A program made the position numbers and the translations under genes. Positions 1-10,219 of a stretch of 64,000 nucleotides of DNA are shown here, piece after piece. Within the stretch, counting starts at the first letter, position 1, and every line of letters starts with the position of its first letter. The DNA comes from Panacagrimonas sp. GTDB lineage: Bacteria; Pseudomonadota; Gammaproteobacteria; Nevskiales; Nevskiaceae. The notes beneath the pieces are model-generated. The model had not been told where the DNA came from. It made no database searches and saw only the letters and a list, made by a program, of their open reading frames with translations. The stretch is taken from NCBI RefSeq assembly GCF_020697055.1, contig NZ_JAJFBP010000011.1, positions 1 through 64,000 of the forward strand, given 5' to 3'.

Positions 1-863
1 TTGGCGTCGCCGATCGGACCGAGGATGGAGGCGGCGATGCCCGGCTTGTCGGGGACGCCGGCCACGGTGAGCTGGGCCTCATCGCGCGAGAACGCGATGC
101 CGGAGACGAGGGGAGCTTCCACGTTGTTTTCTTCCTCAAGCGTGATCAGGGTGCCGGGGCCGTCCACGAAGGTGGAAACCACGCGCAGCGGAACCTTGTA
201 CTTGCCGGCGAATTCGACGGCGCGAATCTGCAGGACCTTGGAGCCGAGGGACGCCATTTCCAGCATCTCCTCGAACGTGATCTTGTCGAGGCGTCGCGCC
301 TTGGGCTCGACGCGCGGATCGGTGGTGTAGACCCCGTCGACGTCGGTGTAGATCTGGCACTCGTCGGCCTTCATCGCCGCGGCGATGGCGACGCCCGTGG
401 TGTCCGATCCGCCGCGACCGAGCGTCGCGGTCGAGCCGTCCGGGGCGATCCCCTGGAAGCCCGCCACCACCGGCACGATGCCGGCGGTGCAGTCGGCCAG
501 CAGCTTGGCGCCGTCGATGCCCTGGATGCGCGCCTTCATGAACGCGTCGTCCGTCTTGATCGCGACCTGCGGGCCGGTGTACGAACGACTCTTCACGCCC
601 TGCTTCTGCAGCGCAAGCGCCAGCAATCCGATCGTCACCTGCTCGCCGGTCGAGGCGATCTGGTCGAACTCTCGCGTGCTGCCCTTGGGATCGATGCTCT
701 TGGCGAGCTTGAGCAGGCGATCGGTCTCGCCCGACATCGCCGAGACGACGACGACGACCTGGTCGCCGCGATCGACGAACGATTTGACCTTGCTGGCGAC
801 GTGCTCGATGCGCTCCACCGAGCCCATCGACGTGCCGCCGTACTTCTGAACGATCAGCGCCAT
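1..863 (-). CDS. lysC: Aspartate kinase, C-terminus beyond window
   Basis: Aspartokinase phosphorylates L-aspartate at the entry to lysine, threonine and methionine synthesis. The visible 287 residues begin with the KYGGTS substrate motif (residues 7-12), followed by the amino-acid-kinase fold (VVVVVSAMSGETD; GFQGIAPDGSTATLGRGGSD; YTDVDGVYTTDPR). They then enter the first ACT region (LTVAGVPDKPGIAA), where the window ends. The layout fits the single-function type of about 410 residues rather than a fusion with homoserine dehydrogenase. The ATG at 863 lies only 5 nt after the alaS stop, so the two genes are probably cotranscribed. In many gammaproteobacteria csrA follows, which would lie outside this window. 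Confidence 0.95.
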   Translation of the reverse strand, partial: MALIVQKYGGTSMGSVERIEHVASKVKSFVDRGDQVVVVVSAMSGETDRLLKLAKSIDPKGSTREFDQIASTGEQVTIGLLALALQKQGVKSRSYTGPQVAIKTDDAFMKARIQGIDGAKLLADCTAGIVPVVAGFQGIAPDGSTATLGRGGSDTTGVAIAAAMKADECQIYTDVDGVYTTDPRVEPKARRLDKITFEEMLEMASLGSKVLQIRAVEFAGKYKVPLRVVSTFVDGPGTLITLEEENNVEAPLVSGIAFSRDEAQLTVAGVPDKPGIAASILGPIGDA

Positions 864-868
864 GAGAC

Positions 869-3490
869 CTAGAGTTTCCCTTCCAACCAATCAAATGCCG
901 ATTCGATCGCCGCCGGCAGCTTCTCCGGCTGCGTGCCGCCCGCCTGCGCCATCTCGGGCTTGCCGCCGCCCTTGCCGCCGACCTGGCCCGCGGCCCAGCT
1001 GACGAGTTCGCCGGCCTTGACCTTGCCGGTGAGGTCGGTGGTGACGCCGGCGATCAAGCTCACCTTGGGGCCGTTGGCGCTGCCCAGCAGCACGATCCCG
1101 CTCTTGAGCTTGTCCTTGAGCTGGTCCATCAGCGTGCGCAGTTCGTTGCCGTCGACGCCGTCGACCTTGGCCGCGATCACCTTCACGCCCTTGATGTCGC
1201 GCGCCTGGCTGGCGAGGTCGCCGCCGGCGCTCGATGCGAGCTTGGCCTTCAGCGCGGCCAATTCCTTCTCCAGTGCCTTGCTGCGATCCAGCGCCTGCTG
1301 GATCTTGTCCGACAGATCGTCGCGACCGGCGCGCACCAGGTCGCCCGCCGCTTTGAGCTTGCCTTCGGTGTCGCGCAGGTAGGCCAGTGCGTTCTCGCCG
1401 GTGATCGCCTCGACGCGGCGCACGCCGGCCGCCACGCCCGATTCACTGACGATCTTGAACAGGCCGATGTCGCCGGTGCGGCTCACGTGCGTGCCGCCGC
1501 AGAGCTCGGTGCTGTAGTCGCCCATCGCAAGCACGCGCACCTCGTCGCCGTACTTTTCGCCGAACAGCGCCATCGCGCCGCTCTTGATGGCGTCGTCGTA
1601 CTTCATCACCTTGACGCCGACCTCGACGTTGGCGAGCACCGCGCGATTGACGCGGTCCTCGATGTCGGCGATCTCGGCCGCCGTCACCGGCTGGCCGTGG
1701 CTGAAGTCGAAGCGTGTGCGCTGCTCGTCGACCAGCGATCCCTTCTGCGCCACGTGCGTGCCGAGCACGTCGCGCAGCGCCTTGTGCATCAGGTGCGTGG
1801 CCGAGTGGTTGCGCATCGTGGCGCGACGCACGCTGTCGGTGACTTCGGCACGCACGCTGTCGCCCTTGCGCAGGGTGCCGGACTCGAGCGTGCCGTGATG
1901 GCCGAACACGCTGCCCTTGATCTTCTGGGTGTCCTTGACGACGAAGTCGCCGATGCGACCGCGATCGCCGACCTGGCCGCCGGACTCGGCGTAGAACGGC
2001 GTGTGGTCGAGCACGACCACGCCCGACTCGCCCGCCTTGAGCGAATCCACGGCCTGCCCGTCGCGATACAGCGCCAGCACCTTGGCCTGCTCGTGGACCA
2101 TGCCGTCGTAACCGACGAAGCACGTGTCGTCGCCGTCGTACGCGAGCGTGCCGCCGGCCTTGAAGCTCGAGGCCGCGCGCGCACGCGTGCGCTGCTCTTC
2201 CATCGCGGCCTCGTAGCCGGCTTCGTCGAGCTTGAGATCCTTCTCGCGCGCGATGTCCGCGGTCAGGTCGAACGGGAATCCGTAGGTGTCGTACAGCTTG
2301 AAGACGACATCGCCCGGGATCACGCCGTCCTTGATCCTGCCGATGGCCTCGTCGAGCAGCTTCATGCCCTTGTCGAGCGTGGTTGCGAACGCCTCTTCCT
2401 CGGTGCGGATCGCCTTTTCGATGCGCGACTGCTGTTGCACCAGTTCCGGAAAGGCCTTGCCCATCTCGCCTGCGAGCGGTGCCACGAGCTTGCTGAAGAA
2501 CGGCTCGGTGATGCCGAGCTTGTGACCGTGGCGCAGCGCGCGACGCATGATCCGGCGCAGCACGTAGCCGCGGCCTTCGTTCGACGGCAGCACGCCGTCG
2601 GCGATCAGGAAGCTCGTCGCGCGGATGTGATCGGCGATGACCTTCTGCGACGGGCTCGCGTACGCCTTCTGCCGCGCCAGGTCCGCGACCGCACCGACCA
2701 GCACCTTGAAGGTGTCGGTCTGGTAATTGTCGTTGCTGCCCTGCATCAGCGCGGCGACGCGCTCCAGGCCCATGCCGGTGTCGACGCTCGGCGCCGGCAG
2801 CGGCGTCATCGTGCCGTCGGGCGCGCGCTCGAACTGCATGAATACGTGGTTCCAGATCTCGATCCAGCGATCGCCGTCTTCCTCCGGCGACCCCGGTGGG
2901 CCGCCGTAGATGCCCTTCGAACCATCGGGATCGTGGTCGTAGAACATCTCGGTGCACGGGCCGCAGGGGCCGGTGTCGCCCATCGCCCAGAAATTGTCCG
3001 AGGCGAACTTCGCGCCCTTGTTGTCGCCGATGCGGATGATCCGGCTCTCCGGGACGCCGACCTTCTTCCAGATGCCGAAGGCCTCGTCGTCGGTGTGATA
3101 GACGGTGACGAGCAGGCGCTTGGGGTCGATACCGAGCCACTGTTTGCCGGTGACGAACTCCCAGCCGAAGCGGATCGCGTCGTCCTTGAAGTAGTCGCCG
3201 AACGAGAAGTTGCCCAGCATCTCGAAGAACGTGTGGTGGCGGGCGGTGTAGCCCACGTTCTCGAGATCGTTGTGCTTGCCGCCGGCGCGGACGCACTTCT
3301 GGCTCGAGGTCGCGCGCACGTAAGGGCGCTTGTCCTGGCCGGTGAACACGTCCTTGAACTGCACCATGCCCGCGTTGGTGAACAGCAGGGTCGGATCGTT
3401 CCCGGGCACGAGCGGCGACGAGGGCACCACGGTGTGGCCGTTGACCCGGAAGAACTCCAGGAACCGGGCGCGCAGCTCGTTGCTGTTCAT
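869..3490 (-). CDS. alaS: Alanyl-tRNA synthetase
   Basis: Cytosolic class II synthetase that charges tRNA-Ala; 873 residues, close to the 876 of E. coli AlaS. The start was placed at the ATG giving [14 protein letters not shown], the usual N-terminus; an upstream in-frame ATG would add 11 proline-rich residues. Visible parts are the class II core ([20 protein letters not shown]), the editing-domain zinc motif ([12 protein letters not shown], HxxxH, together with [15 protein letters not shown], CxxxH) and the C-terminal C-Ala domain ending near [22 protein letters not shown]. It is followed 5 nt later by lysC. Upstream, an intergenic inverted repeat separates it from putA. Confidence 0.98.
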   Translation of the reverse strand: MNSNELRARFLEFFRVNGHTVVPSSPLVPGNDPTLLFTNAGMVQFKDVFTGQDKRPYVRATSSQKCVRAGGKHNDLENVGYTARHHTFFEMLGNFSFGDYFKDDAIRFGWEFVTGKQWLGIDPKRLLVTVYHTDDEAFGIWKKVGVPESRIIRIGDNKGAKFASDNFWAMGDTGPCGPCTEMFYDHDPDGSKGIYGGPPGSPEEDGDRWIEIWNHVFMQFERAPDGTMTPLPAPSVDTGMGLERVAALMQGSNDNYQTDTFKVLVGAVADLARQKAYASPSQKVIADHIRATSFLIADGVLPSNEGRGYVLRRIMRRALRHGHKLGITEPFFSKLVAPLAGEMGKAFPELVQQQSRIEKAIRTEEEAFATTLDKGMKLLDEAIGRIKDGVIPGDVVFKLYDTYGFPFDLTADIAREKDLKLDEAGYEAAMEEQRTRARAASSFKAGGTLAYDGDDTCFVGYDGMVHEQAKVLALYRDGQAVDSLKAGESGVVVLDHTPFYAESGGQVGDRGRIGDFVVKDTQKIKGSVFGHHGTLESGTLRKGDSVRAEVTDSVRRATMRNHSATHLMHKALRDVLGTHVAQKGSLVDEQRTRFDFSHGQPVTAAEIADIEDRVNRAVLANVEVGVKVMKYDDAIKSGAMALFGEKYGDEVRVLAMGDYSTELCGGTHVSRTGDIGLFKIVSESGVAAGVRRVEAITGENALAYLRDTEGKLKAAGDLVRAGRDDLSDKIQQALDRSKALEKELAALKAKLASSAGGDLASQARDIKGVKVIAAKVDGVDGNELRTLMDQLKDKLKSGIVLLGSANGPKVSLIAGVTTDLTGKVKAGELVSWAAGQVGGKGGGKPEMAQAGGTQPEKLPAAIESAFDWLEGKL

Positions 3491-3590
3491 AAAGCCGGGG
3501 GCAGGGGGACCAAAGGCAGGCAAAGGGGCGCAATTTTAGCCAGACGGGGCAGGGCTTGCCATGCGACAGCGCAGCCGATCTCGGCTTTTC

Positions 3591-3658
3591 CCCGGGGAGA
3601 GGGCAGGGTGAGGGGCGGCCCGCGGGTTCAGGCGCCCCTCACCCCAACCCTCTCCTCG
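3591..3658. repeat. Intergenic inverted repeat between putA and alaS
   Basis: The left arm (about 3592-3617, cggggagagggcagggtgag...) and right arm (about 3633-3658, ...ctcaccccaaccctctcctcg) are near-perfect inverted copies around a short GC-rich loop. This looks like the dispersed gagaggGTGAGGggcg-type palindromes common in intergenic regions of Xanthomonadales. It lies between the 3' end of putA and the start of alaS (both minus strand), where it could form a strong RNA hairpin and act as a transcription end or mRNA stabiliser. Its family assignment comes from memory of similar sequences and was not searched. Confidence 0.7.
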
Positions 3659-3685
3659 TGCAAGAAGCGCACGGGGAGACGGAGC

Positions 3686-6600
3686 TCAATTGGTACCAAC
3701 ACCCGCCAGCAGGGTCGCGTTGCCGCCCATCGCCGCGGTGTTGATGCACAGCGCCTGTTCGGAGACGAACCGCGGCAGGTAGTGAGGCCCTCCGGCCTTG
3801 GGCCCGGTGCCCGACCAGCCTTCGCCGCCGAAGGGCTGCGAGCCCACGACCGCGCCGATGATCGGCCGGTTGACGTACACGTTGCCGACGCGCGCCCGCT
3901 CGGCGATGCGCCGCCAGGTCGACTCGATCCGCGAGTGGATGCCCAGCGTTAGTCCGAAGCCGCTGGCATTGAGATCGTCGACGACGGCATCGAGGTCGTC
4001 GGCGCGGTAGCGCACCACGTGCAGGATCGGACCGAAATGCTCGTGCTTGAGGAAGCCGACGCCCGGGATCTCCGCGAGCACCGGCCCGACGAACGTTCCG
4101 GGCGGGCCATCGGCCGCCACGGCGACGCGCTCCAGGATGCGCCGGTCCTGGTCCAGCTCCTCGATGTGCGCGCGCAGCGCGCGCTGCGCGCCCTCGTCGA
4201 TCACCGGGCCGACGTCGGTTTCGAGCAGGCCCGGATCGCCGATCCGCAGTTCGTGCATCGCGCCGCGCAGCAGTTCGATCACGCGATCGGCGATGTCGTC
4301 CTGCACGTACAGCACGCGCAGCGCCGAGCAGCGCTGCCCGGCGCTGCCGAAGGCCGAACGCAGCACGTCGCGCACCAGCTGCTCGGGCAAGGCCGACGAA
4401 TCCGCGACCAGCGCGTTCTGGCCGCCGGTCTCGGCGATCAGCGTGGCCAGCGGGGCGCGGCGCGCAGCGAGTGATTGCGCGATCGCGCGCGCCACTTCGA
4501 ACGAGCCGGTGAACGCGACGCCGGCGGTCGCCTCGTGGCGCACGATCGCTGCGCCCAGGTCTCCGTCGCCCGGCAGCACCTGGAGCACGTGTGCCGGCAG
4601 TCCCACCTGCTGCCACAGCCGCGCCATGCGCAACGCCACGCGCGGAGTCTGTTCGGCCGGCTTGGCGATCACCGCGTTGCCGGCGACCAGCGCTGCGGCG
4701 ACCTGGCCGGTGAAGATCGACAGCGGAAAATTCCACGGCGAGATGCAGGCGAAGACGCCGCGCCCGCGCAGGCGTAGCTCGTTGCGCTCGCCGGCGGGGC
4801 CCGGCAGCACGCGCGTCGCGCCCATCAGCTCACGCGCCTGTTGCGCGTAGTAGCGCAGGAAATCAACGGTCTCGCGCAGCTCGCCGACCGCGTCGGGAAT
4901 CGTCTTCCCCGCTTCGCGGATCAGCAGGTGCAGGAATTCGGATGATTGCGCTTGCAGCGCGTCGGCCGCGTCCTCCAGCAAGGAGGCGCGTTCGGTCACG
5001 GGCAGCGCGTTCCAGTCGCGTTGCGCGTCGATGGCGGCGCGCATCGCAACCGGGATCGCGCCGGGATCGGCGGCTGTCCACGACAGCGGCGTCGGCGTTG
5101 CGTCCGTCAGCGCCTGCGCCAGTTCGCGCTGGACCCGGCGATCGGTCAGCTGCAGTCCGCGCGAATTGCGCCGATCCGGGTAGAGCTCGGCGGGCAGGGG
5201 AAGAAGCGTCGCGTTTTCGGCGGCGGCGAGCGCGCGCACGGGATCGGCGGTCAAGGCCTCGGGCGCCACCGTTGCATCGAAGATGCGATGCACGAAGCCG
5301 GTATTGGCGCCGTTTTCCAGCAGCCGCCGCACGAGGTAGGGCAGCAGCGCCTCGTGCGACCCGACCGGTGCGTAGACGCGCACCGGCGTCCGCAGTCCGT
5401 GTTGTTCGCGCAGCAGCGTGTAGAGCGCCTCGCCCATGCCGTGCAGTCGCTGGAATTCCCAGGCCGGATGCGCGCGGGCGGCTTCGGCGATCCACGCGAT
5501 CGTGTGCGCGTTGTGCGTGGCGAACATCGGGTAGGCGCGAGCGACACCGGCATCGAGCAGCTTGCGTGCACAGGCCAGGTACGCGACGTCGGTCGCAACC
5601 TTGCGCGTCCACACCGGGTAAGCCGGAAGGCCGCGCTCCTGCGCCCATTGGATCTCGCTGTCCCAGTACGCGCCCTTGACCAGTCGCACCGCCAGGGGTC
5701 GCCCGACACGACCTGCCAGCGCGACGAGCCAGTCGATCACGGCCGGTGTGCGTTTCTGCACTGCCTGCACCGCCAGGCCAAGGCCGGTCCAGCCTGCCAG
5801 CGCGTCGTCGTCGAACACCGATTCGACCAGATCCAGCGACAGCTCCAGCCGATCGGCTTCCTCGGCATCCACGGTGAGTCCGATGTTGCGTGCGCGCGCT
5901 TCGATCGCCAGCTGCAGCAATCGCGGTCGCAGTTCGCGCAGTACGCGCCCGCGCTGGAACTCCTCGTAGCGCGGATGCAGCGCGGAGAGCTTCACCGAGA
6001 TGCCGGGCCGCGATTCGACCGGATCGTTGGCGCGCTGCGTCGAGGCGGCTCCGATCGCGGCGACGGCATCGCGATAGCGCTGCAGGTAGAGGTCGGCGTC
6101 GGCCTGCGTCAGCGCGCCTTCGCCGAGCATGTCGAACGAATGGCGCTCGGTGCCGGCGGCTTCGTCTCGCGCGCGGCGCAATGCCGATCCGATGTCCGGG
6201 CCCATCACGAACTGTTCGCCCATCAGGCGCATCGCCTGCCGCAGCGCCAGCCGCACGAGCGGTTCGCTGGTGCGCGTGACCAGCCGACCGAGCAGCGTGT
6301 CGAGGCCGACATCGTCCTCGAGCCGCACCAGCCGTCCCGTCAGCAGCAGGCCCCAGGTCGAGGCGTTCACCAGCAGCGATTCGGAACGGCCCAGGTGTCG
6401 TGCCCAGTCGGCGCCGCCGACGATGTCGGCGATCAGCTTCTCCGCGGTGGGCGCGTCGGGCACGCGCAGCAGCGCCTCGGCCAGGCACATCAGCAGCACG
6501 CCTTCGCGCGACGACAGACCGTATTCGCGCAGAAACGCGTCGAGGATCGAGCCCTGCTGTGGACGGTTTCGCAGTTCACGGATCCACGTGGCCGCCTGCG

Positions 6601-6757
6601 CGCTGATCGCGGCGGCCGTGGCGTCGTCGCGGGCGGCGAGCGGCGCGAGCGCCTCCAGCAGCAACGCCTCGTCCGCAAGCCAGGTGCGCGTGATGGTCTG
6701 GCGAAGCGGATCGCCGGCGGGCGGCAGGTCGGTGGCGACGAACGGGGCGTCGGTCAT
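3686..6757 (-). CDS. putA: Bifunctional proline dehydrogenase / L-glutamate-gamma-semialdehyde dehydrogenase (short PutA)
   Basis: Oxidises proline to glutamate in two steps: FAD-dependent proline dehydrogenase, then NAD-dependent aldehyde dehydrogenase with channelling of the intermediate. The protein has 1023 residues. The PRODH barrel carries RLVKGAYWDSEIQ (about 355-367) and YPMFATHNAHT. The ALDH half carries the NAD loop (SPWNFPLSIFTGQ), general-base Glu (AETGGQNALVADSSAL) and catalytic Cys (SAGQRCSALRV, Cys about 807). The N-terminus (MTDAPFVATDLPP) leads straight into the PRODH part, so the ribbon-helix-helix DNA-binding domain of E. coli PutA (1320 residues) is missing, and so is the long C-terminal domain. 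It therefore resembles the minimal type-A PutA, which does not repress its own gene. It stands between recX and alaS with inverted repeats on both sides. The ATG at 6757 is the only reasonable start. Confidence 0.96.
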   Translation of the reverse strand: MTDAPFVATDLPPAGDPLRQTITRTWLADEALLLEALAPLAARDDATAAAISAQAATWIRELRNRPQQGSILDAFLREYGLSSREGVLLMCLAEALLRVPDAPTAEKLIADIVGGADWARHLGRSESLLVNASTWGLLLTGRLVRLEDDVGLDTLLGRLVTRTSEPLVRLALRQAMRLMGEQFVMGPDIGSALRRARDEAAGTERHSFDMLGEGALTQADADLYLQRYRDAVAAIGAASTQRANDPVESRPGISVKLSALHPRYEEFQRGRVLRELRPRLLQLAIEARARNIGLTVDAEEADRLELSLDLVESVFDDDALAGWTGLGLAVQAVQKRTPAVIDWLVALAGRVGRPLAVRLVKGAYWDSEIQWAQERGLPAYPVWTRKVATDVAYLACARKLLDAGVARAYPMFATHNAHTIAWIAEAARAHPAWEFQRLHGMGEALYTLLREQHGLRTPVRVYAPVGSHEALLPYLVRRLLENGANTGFVHRIFDATVAPEALTADPVRALAAAENATLLPLPAELYPDRRNSRGLQLTDRRVQRELAQALTDATPTPLSWTAADPGAIPVAMRAAIDAQRDWNALPVTERASLLEDAADALQAQSSEFLHLLIREAGKTIPDAVGELRETVDFLRYYAQQARELMGATRVLPGPAGERNELRLRGRGVFACISPWNFPLSIFTGQVAAALVAGNAVIAKPAEQTPRVALRMARLWQQVGLPAHVLQVLPGDGDLGAAIVRHEATAGVAFTGSFEVARAIAQSLAARRAPLATLIAETGGQNALVADSSALPEQLVRDVLRSAFGSAGQRCSALRVLYVQDDIADRVIELLRGAMHELRIGDPGLLETDVGPVIDEGAQRALRAHIEELDQDRRILERVAVAADGPPGTFVGPVLAEIPGVGFLKHEHFGPILHVVRYRADDLDAVVDDLNASGFGLTLGIHSRIESTWRRIAERARVGNVYVNRPIIGAVVGSQPFGGEGWSGTGPKAGGPHYLPRFVSEQALCINTAAMGGNATLLAGVGTN

Positions 6758-6768
6758 GGCCCTCGCAT

Positions 6769-6823
6769 CGTAGCCCGGGTGAAACCCGGGGCTTTTCCCG
6801 CGCTCGGGTTCACCCGGGCTACG
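6769..6823. repeat. Inverted repeat between recX and putA
   Basis: Arms 6769-6788 (cgtagcccgggtgaaacccg) and 6805-6823 are reverse complements except for one missing T, around a 16-nt loop. The element begins with the GTAGCCCGGGTG signature seen in many dispersed gammaproteobacterial palindromes. It fills the 75-nt gap between recX and putA on the minus strand and probably ends recA-recX transcripts or folds at the 5' side of the putA message. Confidence 0.75.
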
Positions 6824-6832
6824 GAGCCGTGA

Positions 6833-7295
6833 TCAATCCTCGGGGTCGCCCTTCAGTACCGCGCGAATCTGTGCGGAGTCGAAGCCGCGCTGCGCGAGAA
6901 ATCGGTACTGCTTCTGGAACTCCGCTCCACGGGCCGGCACGTTGCCGAAGCGGCGCGCGTGCAGCTGTTGAGCGACCTCGGTGAAGTCGCACGCCAGCGC
7001 CTCGAACGCTTCGCGGATGCGCGCTTCGGGAACGCGCGCTTCCTTGAGCTCGGCGCGGATGCGCAGCGGACCGTAACCCTGACCGGCGCGCGAGCGCGCC
7101 AGGGTTTCGGCGAATCGCTCGTCCGACTGCCAGCCCGCCTCGGTCATGTCCGCGACGACGTCGGCCGCGACGGTCTCGTCGTGGCCGCGCGCGGTGAGCT
7201 TGCGTTTGAGCTGGACGACCGAATGCTCGCGCTTGGCGAGCATTCGCATCGCGGACACCCGCGCGTCGGCGGGTGTCCGCTCCTTCTCCGGACGA

Positions 7296-7318
<23 letters not shown>
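6833..7318 (-). CDS. recX: RecA regulatory protein RecX
   Basis: Small helical protein that binds RecA filaments and restrains their activity. The RecX repeats are visible from [24 protein letters not shown] through [16 protein letters not shown] to [23 protein letters not shown]. The start is uncertain. A GTG at 7318 gives 161 residues, matching the usual 150-166, but overlaps the recA 3' end by 23 nt. A GTG at 7258 or ATG at 7249 gives about 138-141 residues and would lack most of the usual N-terminal leader. A strong Shine-Dalgarno (gagaaggag) lies near 7273 but is too far from the latter starts to decide. It is cotranscribed with recA and hence probably LexA-controlled. Confidence 0.9.
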
Positions 7319-8312
<994 letters not shown>

Positions 8313-8425
8313 GCTTTTCTCTCAAATGAAGGGTTTACGCGTCGGCGACGGATGCTGCGGCGCGAAAGACGGCAAGTGTCCCACAGTCGCCTGCGACCTC
8401 AACTGGTCGTTTGCGCAGGAGACTA

Positions 8426-8441
8426 CTGTATATAAATACAG
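8426..8441. promoter_or_regulatory. LexA (SOS) operator of recA
   Basis: The 16-mer ctgtatataaatacag matches the E. coli-type SOS box CTGT-N8-ACAG with an AT-rich centre. It is flanked by ta on both sides, so the dyad extends outward (tactgt...acagta). It lies in the only sizeable gap upstream of recA, about 115 nt before the start codon on the minus strand. Its TATACA-like core read on that strand could coincide with the -10 region, so LexA binding would block RNA polymerase. Confidence 0.9.
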
Positions 8442-8458
8442 TATCACGTTTCGTAGCG

Positions 8459-9178
8459 TCACGAACCCCAGAGGTCCCCCTGGGCGGGCGCAGACGGCGC
8501 TTCCGGCTCGATCAGCGTGGCGTCGTCGGCGTGCGGTCGATTGACCCGCTCGCTCACGCGGTGCGCCTTGACCGGGACCATGGGACCTTTCAGTGCTCGC
8601 TCGACGAGTCGTTCGCACAGGTGCTCGGGCGTATCCAGCCAGTCGATCTGGCCGGCCTCGTCGAGCAGCACCGGCATGCGGTCGTGGACGGATGCGGTGT
8701 CCTCGTTGGCGGGACGCGTCAGGATCGAGACCGATTCGAGCGCGTCGACGGCGCTCTCCTGGCGTTTTTCCCAGATCGCCGCGAACGCAAGCAGCCGGCC
8801 ATCGCGCGAGGACATGTACCAGGGCTGCTTGCGCCTGGAACCGAGCACCTGCCACTCGTACCAGCCCATCGCAGGCACCAGGCAGCGGCGCTTCCTGAAG
8901 GCCTGGCGATACGCGCCGCTGGTGGCGACGGTTTCGCTGCGCGCGTTGATGGTCTTGAGGCCGGATTCGGCATTGCCGGCCCATGACGGCACCAGTCCCC
9001 AGCGCAGGTCGCACAGCTCGAAGCCGCCGTCGCCGTCGCGCCGCAGCGCGGGGACGTAGCTGCCCGGCGTCACGTTGTAGCGGATGGCATCGATGAAGTG
9101 GCGCGTGACGTTGTGGCGGCCGATGTGCCAGGCACGCTCGATGGCGGCGACGTCGGGTTGCACGTAGCGGCCGCACAT
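8459..9178 (-). CDS. SOS response-associated peptidase (SRAP/YedK/HMCES family)
   Basis: SRAP-domain protein of 239 residues. Family members crosslink to abasic sites in single-stranded DNA through the amino-terminal cysteine and so protect the lesion. After Met removal the sequence begins CGRY, giving the required Cys2. The other active-site elements are present: INARSE (Asn78, Arg80), WYEW (Glu108) and VHDRMP (His165). The start was chosen for MCGRY; upstream in-frame ATGs would bury the cysteine. It lies 4 nt after the cinA-like gene and directly before the recA promoter region, in a run of DNA-repair genes. No LexA box is visible directly upstream of this gene itself. Confidence 0.93.
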   Translation of the reverse strand: MCGRYVQPDVAAIERAWHIGRHNVTRHFIDAIRYNVTPGSYVPALRRDGDGGFELCDLRWGLVPSWAGNAESGLKTINARSETVATSGAYRQAFRKRRCLVPAMGWYEWQVLGSRRKQPWYMSSRDGRLLAFAAIWEKRQESAVDALESVSILTRPANEDTASVHDRMPVLLDEAGQIDWLDTPEHLCERLVERALKGPMVPVKAHRVSERVNRPHADDATLIEPEAPSAPAQGDLWGS

Positions 9179-9182
9179 GGGT

Positions 9183-9671
9183 TCAGGCCGCGTGCAGGCG
9201 ATCGAGCAAGCCTTCGAGCGCGCGGCAAGCGGCGGCTTCGCGAATCGCTGCGCGATCACCATCGAAGTGATGGCAGACCGGCTGCGGTTCGTGCCCACGT
9301 CGGATCCACGCGATCCACACGGTGCCGACCGGACGTCCCGGATTGCCGCCGCCGGGACCGGCAATGCCGGTCACCGCCACGCCCCAGTCCGCCGGCGTGC
9401 GCGACATCAGTCCGGCTGCCATGGCATGCGCGCAGGCCTCGCTCACGGCGCCGTCGCTCTGGAACAGCGCCATCGGCACGCCGAGCAGGTCGTGCTTGGC
9501 GTCGTTGGTGTAGGTCACCAGGCCGCGCTCGAACCAGGCCGATGATCCCGCGAGGTCGGTCGCGAGCTTGGAGAGCAGGCCACCGGTGCAGGATTCGGCG
9601 AAGGCCAGCCGCTCACCGCGTTCGATCAGGCGCTGGGCCAGCGCCTCGACCAGCGCCGCGCAGGAATCCAT
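9183..9671 (-). CDS. pncC: CinA-type nicotinamide-nucleotide amidohydrolase (PncC)
   Basis: A 162-residue protein consisting only of the CinA C-terminal amidase domain, which deamidates NMN to NaMN in pyridine nucleotide recycling. Family signatures are LAFAESCTGGLLSKLATDLAGSS, the YTNDAKHDLLGVP stretch and VTGIAGPGGGNPGRPVGTVWIAW. The N-terminal molybdopterin-binding-like domain of full CinA is absent, as in E. coli PncC (YgaD), which is also encoded next to recA. It is tightly packed between the DUF3597 gene (18 nt) and the SRAP gene (4 nt), suggesting one transcription unit. Confidence 0.93.
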   Translation of the reverse strand: MDSCAALVEALAQRLIERGERLAFAESCTGGLLSKLATDLAGSSAWFERGLVTYTNDAKHDLLGVPMALFQSDGAVSEACAHAMAAGLMSRTPADWGVAVTGIAGPGGGNPGRPVGTVWIAWIRRGHEPQPVCHHFDGDRAAIREAAACRALEGLLDRLHAA

Positions 9672-9689
9672 CTGGGATCCAGGCCGCTT

Positions 9690-10121
9690 CTAGTCCAGGA
9701 GATCCTTGGGGATGTTGCCGCCGTTGGCCGCGAGCTTCTGCAGCACCGTCTTGTGCAGCCAGATGTTCATCGACGCGGAGTCGCCCATCTTCTCGGCCGG
9801 ACAGCCCAGTTCGGTGGCCAGTTCCTTGCGCGAGGCGAGGCTGCTGTCGAGGTCGAGCAGCTTGAGCAGATCGACGATCGAGGTCTTCCAGTTCAGCTTC
9901 TGCGAATTGCCGGCCGCAAGGCCTTCCAGCTTGGCCACCACGTCGACCGCCGAGATCGCCACCACGGGCGGAGCCGCCGGCGCGGTCGGCGCCGCAGAAG
10001 CGGTGGCCGCGGGAGGAGCCGCGGTGGGTGCGGGCGCTGCCGGGCGGACCGGCGGCGCGGACGGGGCTGCCTGCGCGGTTCCAAGGCCGAGCTTGCCGAG
10101 AATCTTGCTGAAGAAGCTCAT
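9690..10121 (-). CDS. DUF3597 domain protein
   Basis: A 143-residue protein of unknown function. The N-terminus MSFFSKILGKLGLG is short and amphipathic. An Ala/Pro-rich linker (about residues 15-55) follows, then a compact conserved domain from VDVVAKLEGLAAGNSQKLNWKTS through LLDLDSSLASRKELATELG to MNIWLHKTVLQKLAANGGN. This pattern is that of the DUF3597 family, small proteins found across proteobacteria. The start was set at the ATG preceded by aaggag; an earlier ATG adds 14 unlikely residues. It lies between ssb and pncC on the same strand, which does not reveal its role. The name is from recognition of the domain, not a search. Confidence 0.85.
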   Translation of the reverse strand: MSFFSKILGKLGLGTAQAAPSAPPVRPAAPAPTAAPPAATASAAPTAPAAPPVVAISAVDVVAKLEGLAAGNSQKLNWKTSIVDLLKLLDLDSSLASRKELATELGCPAEKMGDSASMNIWLHKTVLQKLAANGGNIPKDLLD

Positions 10122-10219
10122 GGTGGATCTCCTTGTCGGGAACGACGATGGGGCGGACACCATAGCCGATGCACGGTGTCGGGCCGTGTCTCGCCGATCA
10201 CCGCCGAGGCGCTCGTTGT

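Noticed and set aside
1487-3952. Open frame of over 800 codons antisense to alaS
   Set aside because: No recognisable domain, and it extends through the palindrome into putA; alaS fully explains the region.
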